A program made the translations under genes and the position numbers. Positions 12,396 through 18,481 of a DNA stretch of 18,970 nt are shown here, one piece after another. The notes under the pieces are model-generated. The model saw nothing but the letters and a program-made list of their open reading frames with translations, did no database searches and was not told where the DNA came from. The stretch lies in contig CAYJMF010000093.1 in NCBI GenBank assembly GCA_964370855.1, positions 1 to 18,970 of the forward strand. Reading direction: 5' to 3'. Within the stretch, counting starts at the first letter, position 1. Every line of letters begins with the position of its first letter. This stretch comes from JAKLKS01 sp964370855. Lineage in GTDB: Bacteria > Planctomycetota > JAJSAM01 > JAKLKS01.

Positions 12396-14289
12396 CCACC
12401 CCCTCCGGATTCCGCCCCCGCCACCTCACCGGACCTGCCTTGCCGCCGCCGAACCTCTCCAGGCCGGCGCCTTCGCCGAACTTCGTCAGGGCGTCCCGGA
12501 CCTTGCGCTCGGATACCTTCTGCCCCGTCGCCTCCTTGATTGACTTGATGATCTCCTCGTAGGTCGCCCCCTCCTTGCCCGCCCCCAGGACGACAGGAAC
12601 GACCATGTCCATGCAGACCGCCGTAGGGGGCCTCTTCTCGGCCTGAACCTCGAACCGCATGGTCTCCGCGTTCAAGGTGAGCAATAGGGTCTCCGGCGCG
12701 GGGCCGGCGCGGAGCGTGAAGGTGGCCTCCCGGATCCCCTCATCCCCGGCCTCGAGGGTGAGGATGGCGCCCGCGAAGGCCGGGAGAACCGTGCTCCCCC
12801 TTCCGCGGCGGGCGGATCCCCGGCGGCTGTGGTCGGAGAGCTTCGAGGTGTGATGGACGGCGATGACGGCAACACCGGTCCGGCGCTGGAGTCGCTTGAT
12901 GGACCCGAGGAACACCTTCATTGCCTTCGCGTCGTTCTCCTCGAGGGTCGCGGAGAGTTCAGCGAGGGGGTCGAGAACCACGACGTCGGCCTTGACGTTC
13001 CGGATGGCCGTCTCCAGGACCGCGAGCCCTGCGACCGTGGTGAGGTCCGGATTGGCCTCCGTCGGGAAGAGGAACACGAGCCCCTCGGGCACCATCTCCT
13101 GACCAACCAGCGTCCGCAACCGGTCCTGGGTCAGTGCCGGCCCCCCCTCGGCGGCGACGTAAAGAACCCGAACCCTCCGCTCGATCGGGAAGTAGCCGAG
13201 GAAGTCGTCGGCGTAACCGCGCGCCATCCCAAGGACGAGGTCGAGGACGAGCAGGGACTTCCCGAGCTTTTCTTCGCCCTGGACGATGAAGAATCCACCG
13301 GCTCCGAGGAGCCCGCTCCCGAGGATCTCCTCCTGCTTTGGGAGGTTCGCGGCGAGGAGGGAGGGGGCCGTGAAGGTGGAGAATTCCTTGGGGCCGGCCT
13401 CCGTCGCCTCCCGCCGCAGCCGCTCGAACTCCACGGCGCCATCGTCGAGGACCTCGGTGAGCGACACACCCCGCTTCTTCGCCGCCTCCAACCCCCGAGA
13501 GAGGATCTCGATGGCCCGCTGGCGGATGGCGTGCTCCTTCAGCCTCGAAGCTTCGGGGAGGAGGTTGGCGCTGGTACACGCCCGCGAAATGATCTCGGGA
13601 AACAGGGCGCTCGCGTCCTTCCCCAATTGTCCGCGTCCATCCATGGCACGGCGCCAGGAAGTGAGGTTCAGCCGCCCGTCCTCGTGGAGGGAGGCGGCGG
13701 TGGAGTAGAGGAGCCGCTCCGGGCCGTCGATGATGTCTTCCGGGGGGAGCATCAGGAGGACGGCGGTTACTTCCTCGGTTCGCCCTTGGGTGCTCGCGAA
13801 GAACATCTCCGCGACGACGTTTTGGGCGGCGTCTCGCGGATTCCAAGTGGGGTCGGTCACCTCGGGCGCCGGGGGCTCGGATGCCGGGATGAAGATTGCC
13901 GGTCGTGTCGTTGGCGGCGCCTTTGCAGCGCCCTTTGCTCGGGCCGGCTTCTTGGTGCTGGAGGCCGCGGCGGGCGGCGGTTCCGGGGCGGGGGCCTCGC
14001 GGAGTTCCTCCGCCGACGGTTCCACCTCCGGCTCCGCGGCGCTGTTGTCCACGGCCGGCGGGGGTTCAGAAGCCGGGAGCGGCTCCGCGGGCCTCGTGGG
14101 CTCCGGCGCCGCAGCGAGGTCCCCGAACAGCTCATCGTCGCCCCCCGCAACCTCCCCCGGCACCGGGCCGGCCGCCTCCCTGGTCCCGCCGGACGGTGCC
14201 ATCGCGAGGTTCGTGAACAGCTCGTCGTCCCCCGGGACTGGGCCGGTCGGCGCAGGGGTAACGTCGCCCTTCGGGTTCACGGTGGTCAC
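12385..14289 (-). CDS. Replication ATPase/helicase: DnaB-N-like domain plus RepA-type (AAA_25) motor
   Basis: A 634-aa protein in four parts. Residues 1-145 are Pro/Ala/Glu-rich and disordered, with a duplicated GPVPG...DDELF..LA..AP motif at 16-32 and 41-62. Residues about 150-295 match the DnaB N-terminal helical pattern (NVVAEMFF, LPPEDIIDGPERLLYSTAASLHEDG, SANLLPEASRLKEHAIRQRAIEI). Residues about 325-550 are a RecA-fold motor of the RepA/AAA_25 type: Walker A GEEKLGKS (338-345), VLYVAAEGG (375-383), Walker B VVVLDP (436-441) and AVHHTSK (477-483). The last ~65 residues look like a winged helix. It probably unwinds the element's origin as a hexamer. The start is GTG 14289 in a GTGA overlap with the upstream stop; the frame further upstream is a shadow. 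RadA-like or primase-fused alternatives fit less well. Confidence 0.82.
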   Translation of the reverse strand: MTTVNPKGDVTPAPTGPVPGDDELFTNLAMAPSGGTREAAGPVPGEVAGGDDELFGDLAAAPEPTRPAEPLPASEPPPAVDNSAAEPEVEPSAEELREAPAPEPPPAAASSTKKPARAKGAAKAPPTTRPAIFIPASEPPAPEVTDPTWNPRDAAQNVVAEMFFASTQGRTEEVTAVLLMLPPEDIIDGPERLLYSTAASLHEDGRLNLTSWRRAMDGRGQLGKDASALFPEIISRACTSANLLPEASRLKEHAIRQRAIEILSRGLEAAKKRGVSLTEVLDDGAVEFERLRREATEAGPKEFSTFTAPSLLAANLPKQEEILGSGLLGAGGFFIVQGEEKLGKSLLVLDLVLGMARGYADDFLGYFPIERRVRVLYVAAEGGPALTQDRLRTLVGQEMVPEGLVFLFPTEANPDLTTVAGLAVLETAIRNVKADVVVLDPLAELSATLEENDAKAMKVFLGSIKRLQRRTGVAVIAVHHTSKLSDHSRRGSARRGRGSTVLPAFAGAILTLEAGDEGIREATFTLRAGPAPETLLLTLNAETMRFEVQAEKRPPTAVCMDMVVPVVLGAGKEGATYEEIIKSIKEATGQKVSERKVRDALTKFGEGAGLERFGGGKAGPVRWRGRNPEGVDGA

Positions 14290-14450
14290 GGCAGAATCCT
14301 CACTGTCGGCGCGGGCCCCGCCCCCTTGGCCAGCCAGGCGCAGTCGCCCTCGTGGAAGAGGGGCGCCACCTGAACCAGCCCCGGGCGGATCACGGTCTCG
14401 GCGGTGGCTCCGCAGGCGGGGCACGTGATCGAGATGGTGGGCGTGCTCAT
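14286..14450 (-). CDS. Small zinc-binding protein
   Basis: A 54-aa protein with Cys10-x2-Cys13 (ITCPACGATAE) and His33-x3-Cys37 (FHEGDC), enough for one zinc site. No other domain is seen. The ATG at 14450 has a GGGAGG Shine-Dalgarno 4 nt upstream. Its start overlaps the MerR-type gene's stop (ATGA) and its own stop overlaps the replication ATPase start (GTGA), so all three should be translated as a coupled set. Function is unknown; a small nucleic-acid or protein-binding adaptor for the replication module is a guess. Confidence 0.7.
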   Translation of the reverse strand: MSTPTISITCPACGATAETVIRPGLVQVAPLFHEGDCAWLAKGAGPAPTVRILP

Positions 14451-14710
14451 CGTCCTCCCTCCAGGCGGCGCCGGCACGACGGGCACCGGCTCCCGTCAGG
14501 GCCGGCGGGACGGGAGCAATCGGGGCACCCCTTCTCGACCCGCTTCCGGAGAAGGGAGAGAACCTCCTCCACGTTGAAGAACCTGCGCCCGGAGGGGTCG
14601 CGCCAGCAAGAGACCCACCCGCGCCTGTCCCAACGACGGAGGGTTTCGACAGAGAGGCCGACACGACGGCTTGTTTCGCCAATCGGACTGAGCACGGGGG
14701 GGATGGTCAC
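14447..14710 (-). CDS. MerR-type HTH protein with C-terminal zinc ribbon
   Basis: An 87-aa DNA-binding protein. Residues about 8-55 form a MerR/HTH_17 winged helix (IGETSRRVGLSVETLRRWDRRGWVSCWRDPSGRRFFNVEEVLSLL). A four-Cys zinc ribbon follows (Cys62-x2-Cys65 and Cys76-x2-Cys79). It has no effector-binding dimer helix of classic MerR length, so it is more like phage or plasmid regulators than metal sensors. Two in-frame GTG starts, 14710 and 14695, each follow the same ATCCCCCCC block of a 15-bp tandem repeat and neither has a Shine-Dalgarno, so the start is uncertain. It heads the minus-strand replication/integration gene run. Confidence 0.78.
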   Translation of the reverse strand: MTIPPVLSPIGETSRRVGLSVETLRRWDRRGWVSCWRDPSGRRFFNVEEVLSLLRKRVEKGCPDCSRPAGPDGSRCPSCRRRLEGGR

Positions 14711-14720
14711 GGGGGGGATG
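14693..14720. repeat. Two tandem copies of a 15-bp unit at a gene start
   Basis: CACGGGGGGGATG occurs at 14693-14705 and 14708-14720, a 15-bp period. On the minus strand each copy gives a GTG preceded by ATCCCCCCC, in the same frame, so copy number changes would add or remove five codons without a frameshift. Confidence 0.8.
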
Positions 14721-14773
14721 ATCAGCCATGCCCATCCTTGCCGAGGATGACAGTTAGGTCGGTCGGTGGAGTG

Positions 14774-15679
14774 TCACCCCTGTTGGGCGAGGACAGGAGA
14801 CCGGAGAGAAGCGGACTTCCCCCGCGGTCGCACGGTCACCTTCGGATGGAGTGGAAGGCCCACGTCGGCGCGAACACGGGCGACCCAGGTGCGGGCTTCC
14901 TTGAGGTACCTGCGAATCTTCCGCTCCAGCGAGTCCTCCTGCACTCCCCCAACCTCGTCCGGGAGGAACTCCTTGGCGAGCATCTTCCACGTTGGCCGGG
15001 GCATCCGATGTTCAACAGCGTCGAGCATCCCGAAAGCGACATCGATCCCGTCATCCCGCACCCTGGCGGGCCTCTTGGACGGTCGCACACCTCGAGCCCG
15101 CCTCAGGTCAGATACCGCGCGAGCGATTTCCTGGTCCGACTGGCTCAGATCGATCACAGCGACAACCGAGGTGAGCGAGTCAGGCTCCATCCCCGCAGCG
15201 AAGCGGGCGTAGACCTCCTTGGTCCGAGGATCGCTCCCAATGAAGCGGTCGAACATCGGCGTCCCATCGGTGTCGCCCATCTTGAAGCACGTTCTCATGC
15301 TGACGGGCCCGTCCACCTGGATCCGGAGGAAGTGCTTGGCGATGGTGTCCAACGGCCGGATCGCCGCGGTCGGGTAGAGACTCGGGTGAGTCTGCCCGAT
15401 GCCCGGCCTCCTCTCGGGATGGGAGGCGACCTCGCGCCCGAGGTCATCAGGATCGGTGGGCGAGACGATGGACGGAATCTGCCACCGGGCCCGAAACGCC
15501 TCTTCGATCTCAATGGCGCCGATCGCATCCTCCATCTCCAGCAGGTGCCGCACCTTCACTTGGAGCCCCTGCCACTCTTCCCTGTACTCGGGGATGAACC
15601 TCAGGGCGAGGACTCGAGGGAGGACCGCCCTCTCTTGGTGGCGAAGCTCCTGCGGCGTCGGCTTCCGTCTCTTCTTCAT
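14774..15679 (-). CDS. Hypothetical protein, 301 aa
   Basis: I do not recognise the family. The N terminus is strongly basic (MKKRRK). A central segment, VVAVIDLSQSDQEIARAVSDLRRARG, and the C-terminal RPTWKMLAKEFLPDEV...SLERKIRRYLKEARTWV resemble helix-turn-helix or helical DNA-binding arrangements seen in plasmid and phage proteins. This is a visual impression only. No catalytic motif, signal peptide or TM segment is seen. The ATG at 15679 has a weak AGAGGTG Shine-Dalgarno. The gene ends 63 nt before the MerR-type gene on the same strand and may share a transcript with it. Codon choice is less extreme than in the core genes, which fits transfer. Confidence 0.7.
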   Translation of the reverse strand: MKKRRKPTPQELRHQERAVLPRVLALRFIPEYREEWQGLQVKVRHLLEMEDAIGAIEIEEAFRARWQIPSIVSPTDPDDLGREVASHPERRPGIGQTHPSLYPTAAIRPLDTIAKHFLRIQVDGPVSMRTCFKMGDTDGTPMFDRFIGSDPRTKEVYARFAAGMEPDSLTSVVAVIDLSQSDQEIARAVSDLRRARGVRPSKRPARVRDDGIDVAFGMLDAVEHRMPRPTWKMLAKEFLPDEVGGVQEDSLERKIRRYLKEARTWVARVRADVGLPLHPKVTVRPRGKSASLRSPVLAQQG

Positions 15680-15776
15680 CGTGGCACCTCTCGAAGCGGG
15701 GCGGCCGGGCGGGGTGCCACCGCCGCTCCGGCCGCTCTCCGCGGGACGCGCCGCGACCGTCGCCGCGGCAGGCGGA

Positions 15777-15804
15777 AGTCTACAACACGATTTGGGCTTG
15801 TCAC
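15777..15804 (-). promoter_or_regulatory. Candidate sigma70-type promoter
   Basis: On the minus strand GTGACA (15799-15804, 5 of 6 to the -35 consensus) is followed after 16 nt by TAGACT (15777-15782, 4 of 6 to the -10). It would start a transcript about 90 nt upstream of the 301-aa gene. This lies in the 263-nt space 15680-15942, in which I see no gene. Confidence 0.35.
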
Positions 15805-15942
15805 GGGGGGGGCACTACGGGCGGTGACTCATGGGGCATCGGCAAGGGCATCGGGACCCCTTCCCCCTATGGGCGGATCAGATTGTCACCACGGACGCAC
15901 CCGCGGAGTCCGATTGACGTCCCTGCGTGAGGGGGAGGAAGC

Positions 15943-16389
15943 CTAGTCAAAGAAGCCGCCGTAGAACCCGGCCCTCTTGAACTTCGTTACAGAGAATCGA
16001 AGGTACTTCTTCGATGTCGCGTCCGTGTTGACCCCCAAAAGGCCCCGAAGGTCACCATTGTCATCCAGGAAGCCGATCTGAGGGCTGTCGGCACTTGAGA
16101 CCCGAGCCCCGAGGCGCACGTTCCCCTCGTCGTCCAGGAGGCTGAGGTGAGGGGTTCCGTCATTCGAAACCCCGAAGTACCCACGCACCTGGCCCGAAAG
16201 GTCCACCAGTTCGAACCTCGACGCCGTGATGGTCTGCCCCGCGGAGGCTTCCGAACGCCCCGCCGATGCCCCAAGGAAGGCCCCAAGGGCAAGTACCACG
16301 AGCGCGCAGCCGCCCCACGCCCGTAGGCGGCGGTTCGCCCTCTCCACGCGCTCCACCCTCGCCTCCAACTCCTCGATGATCCGCCGCAT
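15943..16389 (-). CDS. Membrane-anchored protein with three 23-residue repeats
   Basis: A 148-aa protein of unrecognised family. Residues 1-24 form a charged amphipathic helix, likely a short coiled coil (IIEELEARVERVERANRRLR). A single TM segment covers about 26-44 (GGCALVVLALGAFLGASAG). The exported part holds three tandem 23-residue repeats at 59-81, 82-104 and 105-127, pattern hxLxDxxGxxRxxxGVxxDxxPx, which suggests a small beta-repeat blade. The coil would lie in the cytosol and the repeats outside. The ATG at 16389 has a GGAGGTG Shine-Dalgarno. It lies 23 nt downstream of another single-pass membrane protein on the same strand, so the two are probably co-expressed. Similar unannotated repeat proteins occur in environmental genomes; no function is known to me. 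Confidence 0.8.
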   Translation of the reverse strand: MRRIIEELEARVERVERANRRLRAWGGCALVVLALGAFLGASAGRSEASAGQTITASRFELVDLSGQVRGYFGVSNDGTPHLSLLDDEGNVRLGARVSSADSPQIGFLDDNGDLRGLLGVNTDATSKKYLRFSVTKFKRAGFYGGFFD

Positions 16390-16412
16390 GCGACACCTCC
16401 GCTGTGGTTGGC

Positions 16413-16841
16413 CTACTCGTCCTCTCTGGCCTTCTCTTCGGGATCGCCGGGAGACAGGCCGCGATTCAGGAAGTCTTCGATGTCCTCCGCGGAAGGGGCC
16501 ACCTCTCGCTCCGGGTTTCGATGTTCTCCACTCTCGCCCTCACGTTCGAGTGGCTCTACAACGGGAATGGGTCCAGGGCCCTTCTCCGCCCTCCTCCGAG
16601 AGGCTTGCAGTGCTTCCTCCTCTTCGAGACGTTGATACTCCTCCTCCGATTCCGGAATCGGTGCCCATGGTCCCCCTGGACCAGTCCAGCACGTTCTCCC
16701 TGTGATGCGGTCCATCCTGTAGGCGACCCCGTTACCTGCTACCTCCATCGCGTACCACTTGAAACCGAGGGTCCGGAGCGCCAAGGGGACTCCGACCAAG
16801 ATGAGCGCGACAATGAGTGCCTGCCTGGTTCGAGTCTCCAT
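16413..16841 (-). CDS. Single-pass membrane protein, unknown function
   Basis: A 142-aa protein with one TM segment at about 8-26 (ALIVALILVGVPLALRTLG), a small domain with an RMDRITGRTCW motif (42-52) of the kind seen in short phage or membrane proteins, and a long charged, Glu-rich tail (65-142) that is probably disordered. The ATG at 16841 is set by an AAGGAG Shine-Dalgarno 4 nt upstream (16846-16851). The frame extends 39 codons further to 16958 but that start lacks such a site. It is divergent from the XRE-type gene at 16974, so the two share a 132-nt control region. Function unknown. Confidence 0.75.
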   Translation of the reverse strand: METRTRQALIVALILVGVPLALRTLGFKWYAMEVAGNGVAYRMDRITGRTCWTGPGGPWAPIPESEEEYQRLEEEEALQASRRRAEKGPGPIPVVEPLEREGESGEHRNPEREVAPSAEDIEDFLNRGLSPGDPEEKAREDE

Positions 16842-16924
16842 GTCACTCCTTCCGCCGTGCCTCGCCTGTCCCTTGAGCAGACCACCTACTTCCTCCGGCC
16901 GCGGGCGCCGCTCGGGCACTGGTG

Positions 16925-16940
16925 CTATGTATACAGTGTA
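16925..16940. promoter_or_regulatory. AT-rich palindromic core in divergent control region
   Basis: TGTATACA (16928-16935) is an exact 8-bp palindrome in an AT-rich island between two divergent genes, framed by CTA (16925-16927) and TAG (16939-16941). TATACA or TATGTA could act as -10 boxes on either strand. It is a sensible operator site for the XRE-type regulator, but no second half site is certain. Confidence 0.3.
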
Positions 16941-16973
16941 GATGACTTTGCATCGCACAGCCAGTCTCTTGGC

Positions 16974-17201
16974 GTGCGAACATCCCCCTTACGCCAGTTT
17001 GGCACCGAAGTCCGACGGCTCCGGACCGAGCGTGGACTGTCCCAGGAGGCTCTGGGTTACGAGGCCGGGCTACACCGGACCTTTGTTGGGGCCGTCGAGC
17101 GAGGAGAGGTCAACATCTCCCTCGTGAACATCCTCCGGCTGGCCCATGCCCTGCGCGTCGCTCCGGCTGTCCTCCTGCGCGGATTGAAAGCTCAACGATA
17201 G
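16974..17201 (+). CDS. XRE-family regulator resembling RM controller (C) proteins
   Basis: A 75-aa single-domain Cro/CI-type HTH protein: FGTEVRRLRTERGLSQEALGYEAGLHRTFVGAVERGEVNISLVNILRLAHALRVAPAVLL covers nearly the whole length. The segment AGLHRT..(G)..ERGE.N.SL.N...LA.AL.V is the pattern of restriction-modification controller proteins, small dimers that time expression of a methylase and nuclease. GTG at 16974 is the only in-frame canonical start that keeps the fold; no clear Shine-Dalgarno precedes it. It may control the divergent membrane genes, itself, or the restriction-modification gene at the right edge. That gene is on the opposite strand and 1.3 kb away, so the link is only a suggestion. 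Confidence 0.85.
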   Translation: MRTSPLRQFGTEVRRLRTERGLSQEALGYEAGLHRTFVGAVERGEVNISLVNILRLAHALRVAPAVLLRGLKAQR

Positions 17202-17432
17202 GACTTCATCCTTGCGAGAGCGGCGTCCCCGAGGGTGGAGGTGCCCGTCCATCAATGCCTGGTCCAGGGGAATGATCGCCCGACCGAACCATGCGAGCCC
17301 CTTCTAGGCGGCCGGTACACCAACGTCCGTGAGGTCCGGCGCTGGCGAGGAGGATCTCCCCTTCGCTCCCAAGTACCCCGCCGCGCTACACTTCGCTCCT
17401 GCTCCATGCCGTGTCGTTCCTCGCCGTCCAGC

Positions 17433-17438
17433 AAGGAG
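17433..17438 (+). promoter_or_regulatory. Shine-Dalgarno AAGGAG deciding a GTG start
   Basis: AAGGAG lies 6 nt before GTG 17445 and selects this start over the open frame that reaches back to 17235. The 243 nt between 17202 and this gene hold no other recognisable gene or hairpin. Confidence 0.75.
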
Positions 17439-17444
17439 TACCAG

Positions 17445-17828
17445 GTGACTTCCACGGATGAGGTTGGTTACTGCGGGATCTGCCGGCGGGAGATCCACCC
17501 CGGGGAACCCTCGGCGCTCCAAGGTGCCCGCGTGGTCTGCCTCTCCTGCGTGACTCTCCCCGACCGGTCCCGCGACCTCCTCAGCGCCGCCACCGGGGCC
17601 CTCACGGCGGAGGCAGAGAAGCGGCCACTGCGAGCCTCCAACCTCTCCCGCGAGGAGGTGCTACAGGTCCAGCTCATCGCCAGGAGGAACCCGGGCCTGA
17701 ATGAGGGGTTCGCGAGCGCCGTGGATCGGATCTGCGTGGCGTGGCTCAAGTCGAATCCGATCCAGCACGATCTAGGCGAACCCCTCCACCTCCCGCGGCG
17801 ACGGAAGCCGGGTTCCCGTGGCAACTAG
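17445..17828 (+). CDS. Small CxxC/CxxC zinc-finger protein, unknown function
   Basis: A 127-aa protein. The N-terminal half holds one zinc site, Cys10-x2-Cys13 and Cys32-x2-Cys35 (CGICRREIHPGE...VVCLSC), a LIM/treble-clef-like layout. The rest is helical and charged (LSREEVLQVQLIARRNPGLNEGFASAVDRICVAWLKSN) with a basic tail. The start is GTG 17445 with AAGGAG 6 nt upstream; the upstream in-frame extension is Arg/Ser-rich and looks like noncoding DNA. It is followed after 69 nt by the two-TM zinc protein on the same strand. I cannot name a family. Confidence 0.72.
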   Translation: MTSTDEVGYCGICRREIHPGEPSALQGARVVCLSCVTLPDRSRDLLSAATGALTAEAEKRPLRASNLSREEVLQVQLIARRNPGLNEGFASAVDRICVAWLKSNPIQHDLGEPLHLPRRRKPGSRGN

Positions 17829-17837
17829 GGGGGGTGT

Positions 17838-17870
17838 CACCCAAGGCTCGATCCAACCCTCCATTGGGTG
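17838..17870 (+). other. Intergenic hairpin
   Basis: CACCCAA (17838-17844) pairs with TTGGGTG (17864-17870) over a 19-nt loop between two co-directional genes. There is no T run, so it is not a clear terminator. It could modulate the downstream gene. Confidence 0.35.
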
Positions 17871-17897
17871 GCGGGTCTCCCCCGACAGGAGTCCACG

Positions 17898-18464
17898 ATG
17901 AAGAAGTGGGCCGAACGCATCAAGGATGCCCTTCTCGCGAGTCTAGTTGACCGAGTTATCAATGGGATCATGGGACTCCTCGCGCTCTCTGGCATCACGG
18001 CGCCTGCAATTCTCAAGGAGTTCTCCTACGCTGACCTCTGGGGGGGACTGAAGCCTCTTTGGTGGTTCTGGCTTGTGTTGGGCCTCCTCACTGGGATCAG
18101 ACTGGCGAGGTTGGCCCTGAGGCTGAAGTTCTCCCGGGTAGAGCTTCTTCTCTCGGAGAACGGATTCGTTGCAGGCACGGTCCGCTTCCCGCAACGTGAG
18201 GTGGTGACTGTTCACGCCTGCTACTGCCGCCTATGTGGGTCGCGCCTCACCAGCTGCGAGGACACGAAGAAACAGAAGTGGATCTGGGGTTGCGGGCGCT
18301 GCGGGTGGGATGAACTGCTGGATTTCGATCCTCTTATCGAGGCGAATCTCACTGAGTGGATTGCAGAGAACGGCATGCGCGGGATCGATGTCCTCGCTGA
18401 GGGCTTCAAGCCAGAGGTGGCGCCTCGATCCCTGAAGTCAAGCAGAGGGTCATTCCGCTACTAG
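17898..18464 (+). CDS. Two-TM protein with cytosolic zinc ribbon
   Basis: A 188-aa protein. Two hydrophobic segments lie at about 20-38 (VINGIMGLLALSGITAPAI) and 53-74 (PLWWFWLVLGLLTGIRLARLAL). They are followed by an amphipathic stretch and a four-Cys zinc ribbon (Cys110-x2-Cys113 and Cys132-x2-Cys135; YCRLCGSRL...GCGRCGW). A short helical tail rich in Asp/Glu comes next (LLDFDPLIEANLTEWIAENG). Start ATG 17898 has an AGGAG Shine-Dalgarno 6 nt upstream. Small two-TM proteins with a soluble sensor domain are common among phage-defence effectors and element cargo, but nothing here proves that role. It is convergent with the restriction-modification gene, with 17 nt between stops. I do not recognise the family. 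Confidence 0.78.
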   Translation: MKKWAERIKDALLASLVDRVINGIMGLLALSGITAPAILKEFSYADLWGGLKPLWWFWLVLGLLTGIRLARLALRLKFSRVELLLSENGFVAGTVRFPQREVVTVHACYCRLCGSRLTSCEDTKKQKWIWGCGRCGWDELLDFDPLIEANLTEWIAENGMRGIDVLAEGFKPEVAPRSLKSSRGSFRY

Positions 18465-18481
18465 CCTCCCTCACCTCGCAA

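Noticed and set aside
12385..14682. 765-codon version of the replication ATPase
   Set aside because: The extra N-terminal residues overlap two well-supported small genes in another frame; the GTGA junction at 14286-14289 gives the natural start.
14738..15946. 402-codon plus-strand frame opposite the 301-aa gene
   Set aside because: It has no Shine-Dalgarno or domain and is antisense to the frame that has a basic N terminus, a plausible start site and a better codon pattern.
16954..16966. GACT...AGTC pair as a C-protein operator
   Set aside because: The spacing does not match the short-spaced symmetric C-boxes of known controller proteins; a chance match is likely.
17497..17510. Possible second att site (CCACCCCGGGG resembling the tRNA-Leu 3' end)
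   Set aside because: Only the GC-rich acceptor part matches, the T-arm TTCGATT is absent, and it lies inside a coding gene. The true far att site is not in the window.
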